Of a DNA stretch of 49,061 nt, positions 8,651-16,060 are shown in pieces; the stretch's first letter is position 1, and each line of letters begins with the position of its first letter. Location: the NCBI GenBank assembly GCA_017616165.1, contig JAFZYR010000033.1, positions 1 through 49,061 on the forward strand, in the 5' to 3' direction. Source of the stretch: Treponema sp. Lineage in GTDB: Bacteria > Spirochaetota > Spirochaetia > Treponematales > Treponemataceae. The notes under the pieces are model-generated. The model had not been told where the DNA came from, ran no database searches, and saw nothing but the letters and a program-made list of their open reading frames with translations. The position numbers were made by a program, and so were the translations under genes.

Positions 8651-8748
8651 CGTCATTGCGAGCAGCCAGTACATCGTCCTTGCGAGCGCAGAAGCTGTGT
8701 CCTTGCGAGCGCAAAAGCATCGTCATTGCGAGCGTAGCGCGGCAATCT
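8651..8748. repeat. Tandem cluster of four CGTCATTGCGAGC repeats
   Basis: Copies at 8651-8663, 8675-8689, 8699-8712 and 8721-8748 share the core GTC(A/C)TTGCGAGC at 21-25 base spacing; only the last is full length and includes GCGGCAATC. The cluster fills the gap between the divergent murB and lipoprotein genes. It is the same family as the copies at 41841-41950 and 43363-43453. Confidence 0.85.
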
Positions 8749-8821
8749 ACTTTTCTATTGATTTTTCCCAAAATATAGTACATACTTAATTTAGTGTTCT
8801 AAAACACAAGGAGAAGACAAA

Positions 8822-9265
8822 ATGAAAAGAAATTTTAAAATGTTTGGTTTGATGCTCTTGGTAGCAACCTTGTTTGCAGGTTGTAACTGGGCACCAGAAG
8901 GAAATGCCTGGGATTATAAGACAGTCGAACAGAATCAGCAGTATTATAAAGATCCTTATGCAATTGCACCTGGTAAAATGTATAAGGGCTTTGGTTATTT
9001 AAGTACCTATAGCTATGGAAGTGGTGCTGGTTGGAAATTTAAGAACGATACAGAAGAAAGTGTAACCTGTAAATTTGCAGATAAATTCTATCACGGAAGC
9101 AGCAGATCTACAGTTTATGTGGACTCAACTAAGGTTGAAAATCCTAAGGCTGGCTTTGAAGTTCCAGCAGGAGCTTCTGTTGAAATTGAGGCAAGCTGCG
9201 ATTATTATCAGTCTAGTGGAAGTTCAAAAGAGAAATTCTATCAGTTCTATTTAGCCTGTCATTAA
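8822..9265 (+). CDS. Small secreted lipoprotein, unknown function
   Basis: The 147-residue product begins MKRNFKMFGLMLLVATLFAG followed by Cys21 in a good lipobox (LFAGC), so it is predicted to be a lipid-anchored envelope protein. The mature part is rich in Tyr, Ser and Gly with short beta-like strands (GWKFKNDTEESVTCKFADKF) and three further cysteines that could form a disulphide. No family is recognised. An AAGGAGAAG site lies 4 bases before the ATG, and the gene has its own terminator, so it is a single-gene unit and could be well expressed. Confidence 0.85.
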   Translation: MKRNFKMFGLMLLVATLFAGCNWAPEGNAWDYKTVEQNQQYYKDPYAIAPGKMYKGFGYLSTYSYGSGAGWKFKNDTEESVTCKFADKFYHGSSRSTVYVDSTKVENPKAGFEVPAGASVEIEASCDYYQSSGSSKEKFYQFYLACH

Positions 9266-9287
9266 TCAATAAGACAGCAATAAACTT

Positions 9288-9327
9288 AAAAACCTCTGTG
9301 CTCTTACAAGGGCCGGAGGTTTTTTTT
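9288..9327 (+). terminator. Rho-independent terminator after the small lipoprotein gene
   Basis: AAAAACCTC (9288-9296) pairs with GAGGTTTTT (9316-9324) and runs into a T tract to 9327. It separates the lipoprotein gene from the cysS promoter. Confidence 0.88.
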
Positions 9328-9330
9328 ATG

Positions 9331-9359
9331 TTGTTAAAGCTTTGTGAAAAATGTATAAT
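9331..9359 (+). promoter_or_regulatory. cysS promoter with a dyad around the -10 box
   Basis: TTGTTA (9331-9336), 17 bases, TATAAT (9354-9359) form a good sigma-70 promoter. GTGAAAA (9344-9350) and TTTTCAC (9362-9368) form a 7-base inverted repeat flanking the -10 box, a possible repressor site. The predicted start is near 9366, leaving a leader of about 45 bases that contains a repeat hairpin. Confidence 0.72.
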
Positions 9360-9369
9360 AATTTTCACG

Positions 9370-9394
9370 TCATGCTGAACTTGTTTCAGCATCT
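9370..9394. repeat. GTCATGCTGAACTTGTTTCA-type palindromic repeat in the cysS leader
   Basis: ATGCTGAA (9372-9379) and TTCAGCAT (9385-9392) form a perfect 8-base stem with a CTTGT loop. It lies in the predicted 5' leader, a few bases before the AGGAAGG ribosome binding site of cysS. Similar sequences are common short interspersed repeats in bacteria. Confidence 0.8.
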
Positions 9395-9410
9395 TATAGG
9401 AAGGTACGAT

Positions 9411-10952
9411 ATGAGTTTAAAACTATATAACACTATGGGACACAAAATGGAAGAATTCAAACCGCTTGTTCAGGGACAGGTTGGTTTTTATGGCTGTGGA
9501 CCTACTGTTTATAACTATGCGCATATCGGAAACCTGCGCGCTTATGTATTCCTTGATGTTCTGGACAAAACTCTCACCCTGCTTGGCTACAAAATCAAGC
9601 ATGTTATGAATATTACCGATGTTGGCCACCTTACCGATGATGGCGACAACGGCGAAGACAAAATGAAAAAATCTGCTGCAGAGCGCCATCAGAGTGTACT
9701 CGAAGTAGCAAACTTTTATACAGACGCCTTTATGAAGGATATTGATGCCATGAATATCCGCCACCCTGATGTTATCTGCCGTGCTACCGAGCACATTGAC
9801 GACATGATTGAGCTTATCAAAAAGATTGAAGCAAACGGTCACACCTACATGGCAGGCGGTAACCTTTATTACGATATTTCTACTTACCCCGATTACGGCA
9901 AGCTTGCAAACTTAAACCTTGATGAGCTTAAGGCAGGCGCCGGCAAACGTAAGGTTGTTGTCGTAGATGAAAACAAGCGTAACCCTGGTGACTTTGTTCT
10001 TTGGTTTACAAAATCAAAATTTGAAGATCAGGCTATGACCTGGGACAGTCCTTGGGGCCGCGGTTACCCTGGCTGGCATATTGAATGTTCTGCAATGAGC
10101 ATGAAATATCTTGGCAAGCATTTTGACATTCACACAGGCGGTATTGACCACGTGCCTGTTCATCATACAAATGAAATTGCTCAGAGTGAAGGAAGCTTTG
10201 ATGAGGCAGAACGCGCTAAAGGTCCATGGGTAAACTACTGGATGCACAACGAGTTCCTTATTCTTGAAGGCGGAAAAATGAGCAAGAGCAGCGGTAACTT
10301 TATTACCCTGCAGACAGACCTGCCGCCGGAGCGCGGTTTTTCATTAAAGTCCAAGGGCTTTGAACCTCTTGATTACCGCTTTTTCCTTTTGGGCGGCCAC
10401 TATCGCAGACAGCTTGTATTTAGCATGGACGCGCTCGAAAGTGCTAAAAACGGCCGTGCTGCCTTGTATGCCCGTGTTGCAAAGCTCATAAGCCGCGCCA
10501 ATGAAGAAGAAAAGCTTGGCCTTACAAAAGACAACTTTGCCACAATTCTTGCAGGCGTTGACTCTGATACCGAAAACCTTGCAAAGTTCCGCGAAGGCCT
10601 TGAAAATGACCTTGCAACTCCTGTTGCCATGGCTGCAATGCAAAAGGAAGCTGCAGGCAAGGGTACAACAAAGGCAAGCGTTTCTCTGGCAGCCCTCCTT
10701 AAAATGGACAGCGTTTTGAGTCTTGATGTAATCAAGGGTGGTTTTGAAGAGCTTGAAAAGCAGCAGGCCGCTGCAGCCAATGCCCACGCCGGCGACCCTG
10801 AAGCAGCCGAAATTGACGCCCTTGTTGCAGAACGCACTCAGGCTAAAAAAGACAAAAACTTTGCCCGTGCTGATGAGCTTCGCGATATTCTGACAAAGAA
10901 GGGTATTGTGGTGACAGATACTCCTAATGGTCCGGTCTGGTCTCGCGGATAG
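9411..10952 (+). CDS. cysS: Cysteinyl-tRNA synthetase
   Basis: The 513-residue class I synthetase charges tRNA-Cys. Hallmarks are FYGCGPTVYNYAHIGNLR near residue 25 (first zinc Cys and the HIGH-type motif, here HIGN), GWHIECSAMSMKYLG (second zinc Cys), and KMSKSSGNF. The start is the ATG at 9411 after an AGGAAGG site. A longer reading frame from 9351 exists, but its extra codons come from the leader repeat and lie partly upstream of the predicted transcript start. The C-terminal region (about 380-510) is Ala-rich and helical, as in the tRNA-binding domain. Confidence 0.96.
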   Translation: MSLKLYNTMGHKMEEFKPLVQGQVGFYGCGPTVYNYAHIGNLRAYVFLDVLDKTLTLLGYKIKHVMNITDVGHLTDDGDNGEDKMKKSAAERHQSVLEVANFYTDAFMKDIDAMNIRHPDVICRATEHIDDMIELIKKIEANGHTYMAGGNLYYDISTYPDYGKLANLNLDELKAGAGKRKVVVVDENKRNPGDFVLWFTKSKFEDQAMTWDSPWGRGYPGWHIECSAMSMKYLGKHFDIHTGGIDHVPVHHTNEIAQSEGSFDEAERAKGPWVNYWMHNEFLILEGGKMSKSSGNFITLQTDLPPERGFSLKSKGFEPLDYRFFLLGGHYRRQLVFSMDALESAKNGRAALYARVAKLISRANEEEKLGLTKDNFATILAGVDSDTENLAKFREGLENDLATPVAMAAMQKEAAGKGTTKASVSLAALLKMDSVLSLDVIKGGFEELEKQQAAAANAHAGDPEAAEIDALVAERTQAKKDKNFARADELRDILTKKGIVVTDTPNGPVWSRG

Positions 10953-11011
10953 ATTTTTACTACAAAATGGTATAAAATATAAGTAGAGAGTGTAACTAAA
11001 CAGAGGTTAAT

Positions 11012-11581
11012 GTGTTTGATAATATAGCAGACAGTCAGAATGGGATTCAGGTGGCAGTAAATGCCGGAAATCCTGCTGACTTTAAGACGATTTATGACGC
11101 TTGCATGCAGATGCTCTTCAAAATATCATACAGAATTGTAAATGATGAAGAAGCCGCAGAAGACCTGGTTCATGACTCGTTGATTAAAGCAAATGAAAAA
11201 TGCCTGGTTTTTCCTTCCCTGAATGATTGCAAGTACTGGCTCATCAGGGTTGTAAAAAACGCTTCGCTTAATTATGTAAAACGAAAGGACAGGGAGCGCA
11301 AGGCTTACGAAAAGGTTTTGTACGAAGATCACCGTAAGTCTGAATCAGGCGAAATTGATTTGCTTAAAGCAGATGCAATGAAAAAAGCAAAGGAAGCCCT
11401 TAATAAGCTTCCAAAGAACCTGCGCGAAGTTCTTGTACTCAAGGAATATGGTGACTTAAACTACAAGGAAATTGGTAAGGTTCTTGGCATTACTGAAGGT
11501 AACGTAAAGGTTAGGGTTTTTAGAGCACGCGAACAATTGCTTAAATTGTTAGGAGAAGACGATGTTTACTTGTCCAACTAA
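11012..11581 (+). CDS. ECF-type sigma-70 family RNA polymerase sigma factor
   Basis: The 189-residue product has the two sigma domains of extracytoplasmic-function factors. Region 2 (about 25-95) includes SYRIVNDEEAAEDLVHDSLI and the YWLIRVVKNASLNYVKRKDR helix. Region 4 (about 125-180) includes LPKNLREVLVLKEYGDLNYK and EIGKVLGITEGNVKVRVFRA, the helix-turn-helix that reads the -35 element. The start is GTG at 11012 after AGAGG; an overlapping ATG at 11010 is out of frame. The gene overlaps the anti-sigma gene by 20 bases. Such factors usually activate their own operon; the target promoter was not identified. Confidence 0.93.
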   Translation: MFDNIADSQNGIQVAVNAGNPADFKTIYDACMQMLFKISYRIVNDEEAAEDLVHDSLIKANEKCLVFPSLNDCKYWLIRVVKNASLNYVKRKDRERKAYEKVLYEDHRKSESGEIDLLKADAMKKAKEALNKLPKNLREVLVLKEYGDLNYKEIGKVLGITEGNVKVRVFRAREQLLKLLGEDDVYLSN

Positions 11582-12230
11582 TGAGATTCACTCTCTGTAT
11601 TTAGATAAAGAACTGCCTCAGAATTATGTAGCAGAATACGAAGCACACATTGCCAATTGCGAAAAATGCAAGGCTACCCTGGAAAAGCTCCGTGCTGTTC
11701 ATGGTGTGTTCGAAAAGGACTCGGATGCCATTACTCCTGACAAGGCCTTTATGGACGCAAGCTATGAGCGCCTTATGCTCAAGATGAAGTATTCCAAGAC
11801 TTCTGGCCGCGTTTACAAGCCTTCACGCCGTGTATGGAGAATTGCCGTTCCTGCTCTTGCAGCTGCCGCAGCACTTGCCCTTATTATTCCAATCAGCCTT
11901 AATTCGGGTAAGCATAATGTAAAGACCATGTCTGCAGCTTCCAGCATGTATTCACAGGTTCCTTTTGGTGGAGAAAACGGTATTGGTTTTGCAAGCACTG
12001 TACAGGGTGTACTGCCAACAAGCAGTCTTGAAAGCCAGGATGCCCTTGTTACAAACGTAAGCAATTCAGCTGGCACTACTTCTCCGCTCATTAAGGATGT
12101 AGAAGTATTCAAACCTAAATTCGACGGCGAATCAAAAACTATTTCTATAAGGATTACAGTTCCTGGAGAAGATGATGTTCCTGTTACAGCAGAAATCGAA
12201 GTTCCTCTGGATGTAACGGGTCAGGAATAG
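11562..12230 (+). CDS. Membrane anti-sigma factor with N-terminal zinc finger
   Basis: The 222-residue product starts with a zinc-binding anti-sigma domain (about 1-50) with the HxxxCxxC motif as H29, C33 and C36 (EAHIANCEKCKATLEKL). A single membrane helix lies at about 92-113 (WRIAVPALAAAAALALIIPI). The remaining ~105 residues are predicted outside the cytoplasmic membrane, Ser/Thr-rich, and end in a beta-rich segment (TISIRITVPGEDDVPVTAEI). This is the classic layout for holding an ECF sigma factor until an envelope signal arrives. The ATG lies inside the sigma gene after AGGAGAAG, and the stop overlaps the next start by one base. Confidence 0.92.
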   Translation: MFTCPTNEIHSLYLDKELPQNYVAEYEAHIANCEKCKATLEKLRAVHGVFEKDSDAITPDKAFMDASYERLMLKMKYSKTSGRVYKPSRRVWRIAVPALAAAAALALIIPISLNSGKHNVKTMSAASSMYSQVPFGGENGIGFASTVQGVLPTSSLESQDALVTNVSNSAGTTSPLIKDVEVFKPKFDGESKTISIRITVPGEDDVPVTAEIEVPLDVTGQE

Positions 12231-13933
12231 TGGAATACTCCGGACGAATAAGTTATTTTTTCCGTAAATATTCTCTTGTACGCTTTTTATGTGCCGCAGT
12301 TATAATTGCCCTTGTGGTATCTGCGGTGCTTTTAATTAGTTATAAAAACAAAGCTGTTCCCGAAATTGAATCCATTGTTCCGTCAGTTGGTTCTCCTGGA
12401 GACATAATTGTCATCAAGGGCAAAAACTTTGGCGACGTGCGCGATATGAGCTATGTTGAATTTTCGGGCTCAAAGGTAACGGCAAGCTCTTATATTTCGT
12501 GGGAGGATGATCAGATAAAGCTCATTCTGCCTTCGAATGTTCAGGATGGTCTTGTTGTTGTCGGTGTAAAAAATCAGCGTTCAAAGCCGGCTCTTTTTGC
12601 AAATGAAGTAGACATTCCGGTTCCGGTTAAGGCCACGGTTCAGACTACCAAGCCGGTTATTTCTTCGCTTTCTACCAACAAGCTTGGAATTGGCGGGCTG
12701 CTTACAATCTATGGCAATAATTTTGGAGCCTCACGCGGTCAGTCCAAGGTTTTGTTCAGCTGCGATTATGACAGGGCTATTTCTACGGCTTCCTTTATTA
12801 CTAAAACCCTGCTTGGCAATAATCTTGTTGCTGCCTCTGAGTTTGACGAAGACTATGAATACTGGAGTAACAACGAGATTCGTGTAAGGGTTCCTGACGG
12901 AGCCTGCTCTGGCATTGTTGTTGTAGATAACGGACGCGAAAGAAGTGAGTCTGTTTCCTTTAATGTAAATGCAGCTGCCGGCACCAAGGTTTATGAAGGC
13001 AAAAAGATTTATCTGGTTCAGTATTCGGCAGACGTTTCGGATGTGGTTACTACAGATGTTTCTACCATAACTTTGCGCTGTCCTATTCCTATGATTATTC
13101 CGTCGCAGCCAACCCTGGAGTTTACAGAAATTACTCCTTCTCCGATTTTGCAGAATTATCAGAACTGTATCATTCATCAGATTACAAAAAACAAAAACAA
13201 TCTGCCAAAGAGCGTTTTCAGCCAGACCTTTGTTGTTCCGGTTTATGAAACAAAGACCGAGGTAAAGGCTGCCGGTGTTACAAATTATAAAAACATGAAT
13301 CCGCTGCTTGTAGAAAAATACACCAAAAGCGATGCAATTATTATGAGCGACGATTCTGCCATTACAGAGCTTGCAGCAGAAATAACCGGCAAGGAAACAA
13401 ATATCTATAAAAAGGCACAGCTTATTTATTCTTATATGCTTGATAATTATGAGGTTTTGGATAAGGTGCGCAAAAACGATGCCGACCCTCTGGACCTTAT
13501 AAAAAAGGAAAAGGGCGATGCCTATGACTATGCTATTATCTTTACTGCACTGGCAAGGGCAAGCGGAATTCCGGCTTTAGTAGACAGCGGCATTCTTATT
13601 GGTCAGAATCTTTCTACTCAGGCTCACTGGTGGTGCGAAATCTATCTTGCCGGCTTTGGCTGGTTCCCTGTAGATCCTGCGCTCGGAGATGAGCTGGATT
13701 ATAAAAAATGGTCCGACAATATTGATTCCAGGGCTTTTTATTTTGGAAACATGGATTCGCATCATGTTGTATTCTATCGCGGATATAACGATATTAAGCC
13801 TTTTGCACAGGACAATAAAACTGTAAAATATCCAAAGAGCTTTGCACTGCAGAGCATCTGGGAAGAGGCAAGCAGCAATACTGCAAAATACAGCTCGTAC
13901 TGGAGCGTGCCAAATATAAAGGGTGTATACTAA
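12230..13933 (+). CDS. Membrane-anchored TIG/transglutaminase-fold protein lacking the catalytic Cys
   Basis: The 567-residue product has an N-terminal membrane anchor (about 18-37). Two IPT/TIG Ig-like domains follow: about 44-130 (PEIESIVPSVGSPGDIIVIK) and about 140-250 (KPVISSLSTNKLGIGGLLTI). A transglutaminase-like domain lies at about 385-510. In that domain the catalytic Cys position is Ala431 (KGDAYDYAIIFTALARASGI), while the His and Asp are kept as H466 (AHWWCEIYL) and D482 (GWFPVDPALG). It is therefore probably not a protease or transglutaminase but may bind peptide or act as sensor; this is inference. The GTG start shares its G with the anti-sigma stop (TAGTG), so the three genes form one coupled operon. 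Confidence 0.88.
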   Translation: MEYSGRISYFFRKYSLVRFLCAAVIIALVVSAVLLISYKNKAVPEIESIVPSVGSPGDIIVIKGKNFGDVRDMSYVEFSGSKVTASSYISWEDDQIKLILPSNVQDGLVVVGVKNQRSKPALFANEVDIPVPVKATVQTTKPVISSLSTNKLGIGGLLTIYGNNFGASRGQSKVLFSCDYDRAISTASFITKTLLGNNLVAASEFDEDYEYWSNNEIRVRVPDGACSGIVVVDNGRERSESVSFNVNAAAGTKVYEGKKIYLVQYSADVSDVVTTDVSTITLRCPIPMIIPSQPTLEFTEITPSPILQNYQNCIIHQITKNKNNLPKSVFSQTFVVPVYETKTEVKAAGVTNYKNMNPLLVEKYTKSDAIIMSDDSAITELAAEITGKETNIYKKAQLIYSYMLDNYEVLDKVRKNDADPLDLIKKEKGDAYDYAIIFTALARASGIPALVDSGILIGQNLSTQAHWWCEIYLAGFGWFPVDPALGDELDYKKWSDNIDSRAFYFGNMDSHHVVFYRGYNDIKPFAQDNKTVKYPKSFALQSIWEEASSNTAKYSSYWSVPNIKGVY

Positions 13934-13940
13934 AGCCGCT

Positions 13941-13963
13941 GTGGTTGAGCCTGTCGAAACCAC
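13941..13963. repeat. GTGGTTGAGCCTGTCGAAAC-type palindromic repeat
   Basis: A 23-base unit with GTGGTT (13941-13946) and AACCAC (13958-13963) arms. It lies 5 bases before the GAGGAGG ribosome binding site of the downstream kinase gene. Same family as 27404, 47926 and 47963. Confidence 0.85.
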
Positions 13964-13978
13964 TATGAGGAGGATTAT

Positions 13979-14677
13979 ATGACTAAAGTATTAAGTGTTG
14001 GTGGTTCAATTATTGTACCGGAAAAACCGGATACCGAGTTCTTAACTGCATTTGTAAAGATGTGTACTGCCTGGCTGGACGAGGATAAAAGTCGTCGTCT
14101 TATTCTTGTTGCCGGAGGTGGTGCTCCTGCTCGTGTTTACCAGAATGCCTATAAGGAGGTTGCTGCTAACACAGGTCTTTCTGCCCAGAATGATGCTGCC
14201 GACTGGATTGGAATTATGGCTACCCGCATTAATGCACAGCTTGTAAAGGCAAGCTTTTGCTCTTACTGCAAAAACGATGTTGTATATAATCCTACTCTTG
14301 ATGATTTGAATTTTGACGGACAGGTGCTGGTTGCTGCCGGCTGGAAGCCTGGTTTTTCTACCGACACCGACGCTGTTTATCTTGGCGAAAAATTTGATGC
14401 AAAGACAATCGTAAATCTTAGTAATATAGAAAAGGTTTATACCGATGACCCTCGCAAAAATCCTGACGCAAAGCCTCTGGATACAATCAGCTGGGCAGAT
14501 TTCCGCAAGATGGTAGGGGACGAGTGGACTCCAGGTAAAAACTGTCCATTTGATCCTATTGCCTCTAAAAAAGCAAGCGAGCTTGGCATGAAGGTTATCT
14601 GTGCCGGCGGAAAGAATATTGCCAACATAAAGGCAATTCTGGAAGATAAAGATTATATTGGTACAACTATAGGATAG
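13979..14677 (+). CDS. Amino-acid-kinase-fold protein, probable UMP kinase (archaeal-type)
   Basis: The 232-residue product has the amino acid kinase fold. It starts KVLSVGGSIIVPEKPD (phosphate-binding strand-loop) and then has LILVAGGGAPARVYQNA, GWKPGFSTDTDAVYLGEK, and NLSNIEKVYTDDPRKNPDAK, which is typical of UMP kinases of the archaeal type. UMP kinase makes UDP from UMP and ATP for nucleotide and cell-wall precursor synthesis. A related kinase acting on another acidic substrate cannot be excluded. The ATG follows GAGGAGG. The 3' end overlaps the convergent glucosaminidase-like gene by 11 bases. Confidence 0.82.
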   Translation: MTKVLSVGGSIIVPEKPDTEFLTAFVKMCTAWLDEDKSRRLILVAGGGAPARVYQNAYKEVAANTGLSAQNDAADWIGIMATRINAQLVKASFCSYCKNDVVYNPTLDDLNFDGQVLVAAGWKPGFSTDTDAVYLGEKFDAKTIVNLSNIEKVYTDDPRKNPDAKPLDTISWADFRKMVGDEWTPGKNCPFDPIASKKASELGMKVICAGGKNIANIKAILEDKDYIGTTIG

Positions 14678-15284
14678 AGTCTTCCATTCTTATAAGAATG
14701 CTGTTGAGCTTTTTTGCATAGTCCGGGTCTGCGGCCCAGGAAGCTGCCATTTCTTCCAGGGTCTGTGCGTATTTTGTCTTATGTACCCATGAATAGCGTG
14801 GGTCTACACATTCACTGTTTAATTGAACCTCTTCTGTAGTGGCGTATGCCTGCAGGTGCTGTATATGTGCGCGTACTCCAAGTTGTGCGGTTTCAAACTG
14901 GCAGCCCGGCTGCTCGGGGCTTATGGCACCAAGTCCACAGTAATTATGCCATTCTGGCTGAACAAGGTTTCCAAAGCGTAAAAAGCCTGTTTCGTGGCAC
15001 ATCTGTGCAAAGGCAAGGTCTGAGTTTATGTTTTCCAGCGCAGCTTCCTGCTTGTAAAGCGTTGCAAGATAATATACTTCGTTGTAATCGTAATCGGGAT
15101 TGTTCTGAATAAAAAAGTCTGCGAGTTGACTGGAGGTTAATATGCCTGGTCCCAGAAGCAATCTGGATATTCTGTCCTCTCTTTCTTCTGGTACTGTTTT
15201 ACAGCTCCACAATACAAAAAAACACGCACCCAGCAGGCATAATGCTTTTATCAATGTAACAAAACGGCCTTTAATATGTTTCAT
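14667..15284 (-). CDS. Glucosaminidase-like lipoprotein, predicted peptidoglycan hydrolase
   Basis: I place the start at the ATG at 15284 (MKHIKGRFVTLIKALCLLGA); an alternative ATG lies 12 bases upstream. A lipobox (VLWSC) ends the signal sequence, so the protein is lipid-anchored. The mature part matches the glucosaminidase (FlgJ/LytG-like) fold: SDLAFAQMCHETGFLRFGN contains the likely catalytic Glu after AQMCHE, followed by NYCGLGAISPEQPGCQFETA and LGVRAHIQHLQAYA. The family cleaves the glycan strand of peptidoglycan. The gene stands alone and converges on the kinase gene with an 11-base overlap. Confidence 0.85.
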   Translation of the reverse strand: MKHIKGRFVTLIKALCLLGACFFVLWSCKTVPEEREDRISRLLLGPGILTSSQLADFFIQNNPDYDYNEVYYLATLYKQEAALENINSDLAFAQMCHETGFLRFGNLVQPEWHNYCGLGAISPEQPGCQFETAQLGVRAHIQHLQAYATTEEVQLNSECVDPRYSWVHKTKYAQTLEEMAASWAADPDYAKKLNSILIRMEDSIL

Positions 15285-15404
15285 ATATATAAGCATCGGT
15301 GAAAAAAACTGATGAAAACAAAGATTTTGCAGAAAAATGAAAAAAAATCAATTTTTTTTGCCAAATTTTTGTAATAACCCCTCTTTTTTTGGAATATTAT
15401 ATAT

Positions 15405-16052
15405 GTGAATAATAAACCAAATATAAGAGAAAAGACACTCAAGTACGGCTTGGGCTATCCGGTGGACGAAGAGCTGGTCATGCTCATTCTGGGCACGGGC
15501 AACAGACAGATGACGGTGCAGACAATGGCAAAAAAAATTGTCGAGGTCCTAAACTCCGGTGATTCTGGTGATATGGTTGAACGGCTGCTCAAAATGAAGG
15601 GCGTTGGTCAGGGCAAAGCACTTGCAATAGCTGCGGCACTTGAGCTTGGTAAAAGGCGGAGCTGTCATCTTGGGGCGCATGTAAGCACTCCTTCCGATTT
15701 AATACCCTTTGTCAATCATTTTGCCATGAGCGACAAGGAGCATTTTCTGGCAGTTACGCTCAACGGCGGACATGATATCATTCAGATTCATGTTGTAGCG
15801 GTAGGAACCTGCAACAGACTTCTGGTTCATCCAAGAGACGTTTTTGCAGATGCAATTAAGGATAATGCAGCAGGAATAATTCTGTGTCATAATCATCCTT
15901 CGGGCAATTCGGAGCCTTCAAAGGAAGATATAGAGACCACAGAAAGTTTGCTAAAAGTGTCAGAAATTGTTGGTATTCCTATTTTAGATCACATAATTAT
16001 AGATTATAATAATTATTATAGCTTTAGGGAGAACGATCTTTTAGGATCGTAG
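15405..16052 (+). CDS. radC: RadC/YeeS-type JAB-domain protein
   Basis: The 215-residue product has an N-terminal helix-hairpin-helix part (MKGVGQGKALAIAAALELGK, about 64-83) and a C-terminal JAB/MPN metal-binding domain. The domain carries the HxH-x-D motif as H162 and H164 (CHNHPSGNSEPSKED) with a later Asp near 175. The family is annotated as a DNA-repair protein, but its enzymatic role is not settled. The start is GTG at 15405; TATTAT lies 4 bases before it and there is no ribosome binding site, so it may be another near-leaderless gene. PEGA, HtrA and uvrB genes follow in the same direction. Confidence 0.93.
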   Translation: MNNKPNIREKTLKYGLGYPVDEELVMLILGTGNRQMTVQTMAKKIVEVLNSGDSGDMVERLLKMKGVGQGKALAIAAALELGKRRSCHLGAHVSTPSDLIPFVNHFAMSDKEHFLAVTLNGGHDIIQIHVVAVGTCNRLLVHPRDVFADAIKDNAAGIILCHNHPSGNSEPSKEDIETTESLLKVSEIVGIPILDHIIIDYNNYYSFRENDLLGS

Positions 16053-16060
16053 TTGTGCAT

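Noticed and set aside
8651..8748. Possible CRISPR array
   Set aside because: The four copies are partial and unequal, spacers are about 8-12 bases, and no cas gene is present. The same unit occurs singly elsewhere.
9351..9410. Upstream extension of cysS by 20 codons
   Set aside because: The codons fall on the -10 box and leader repeat, and the ATG at 9411 has a good ribosome binding site and the usual N-terminus.
16033..16050. ACGATC/GATCGT stem at the end of radC as a terminator
   Set aside because: The stem is only six pairs, lies within coding sequence and has no T run.
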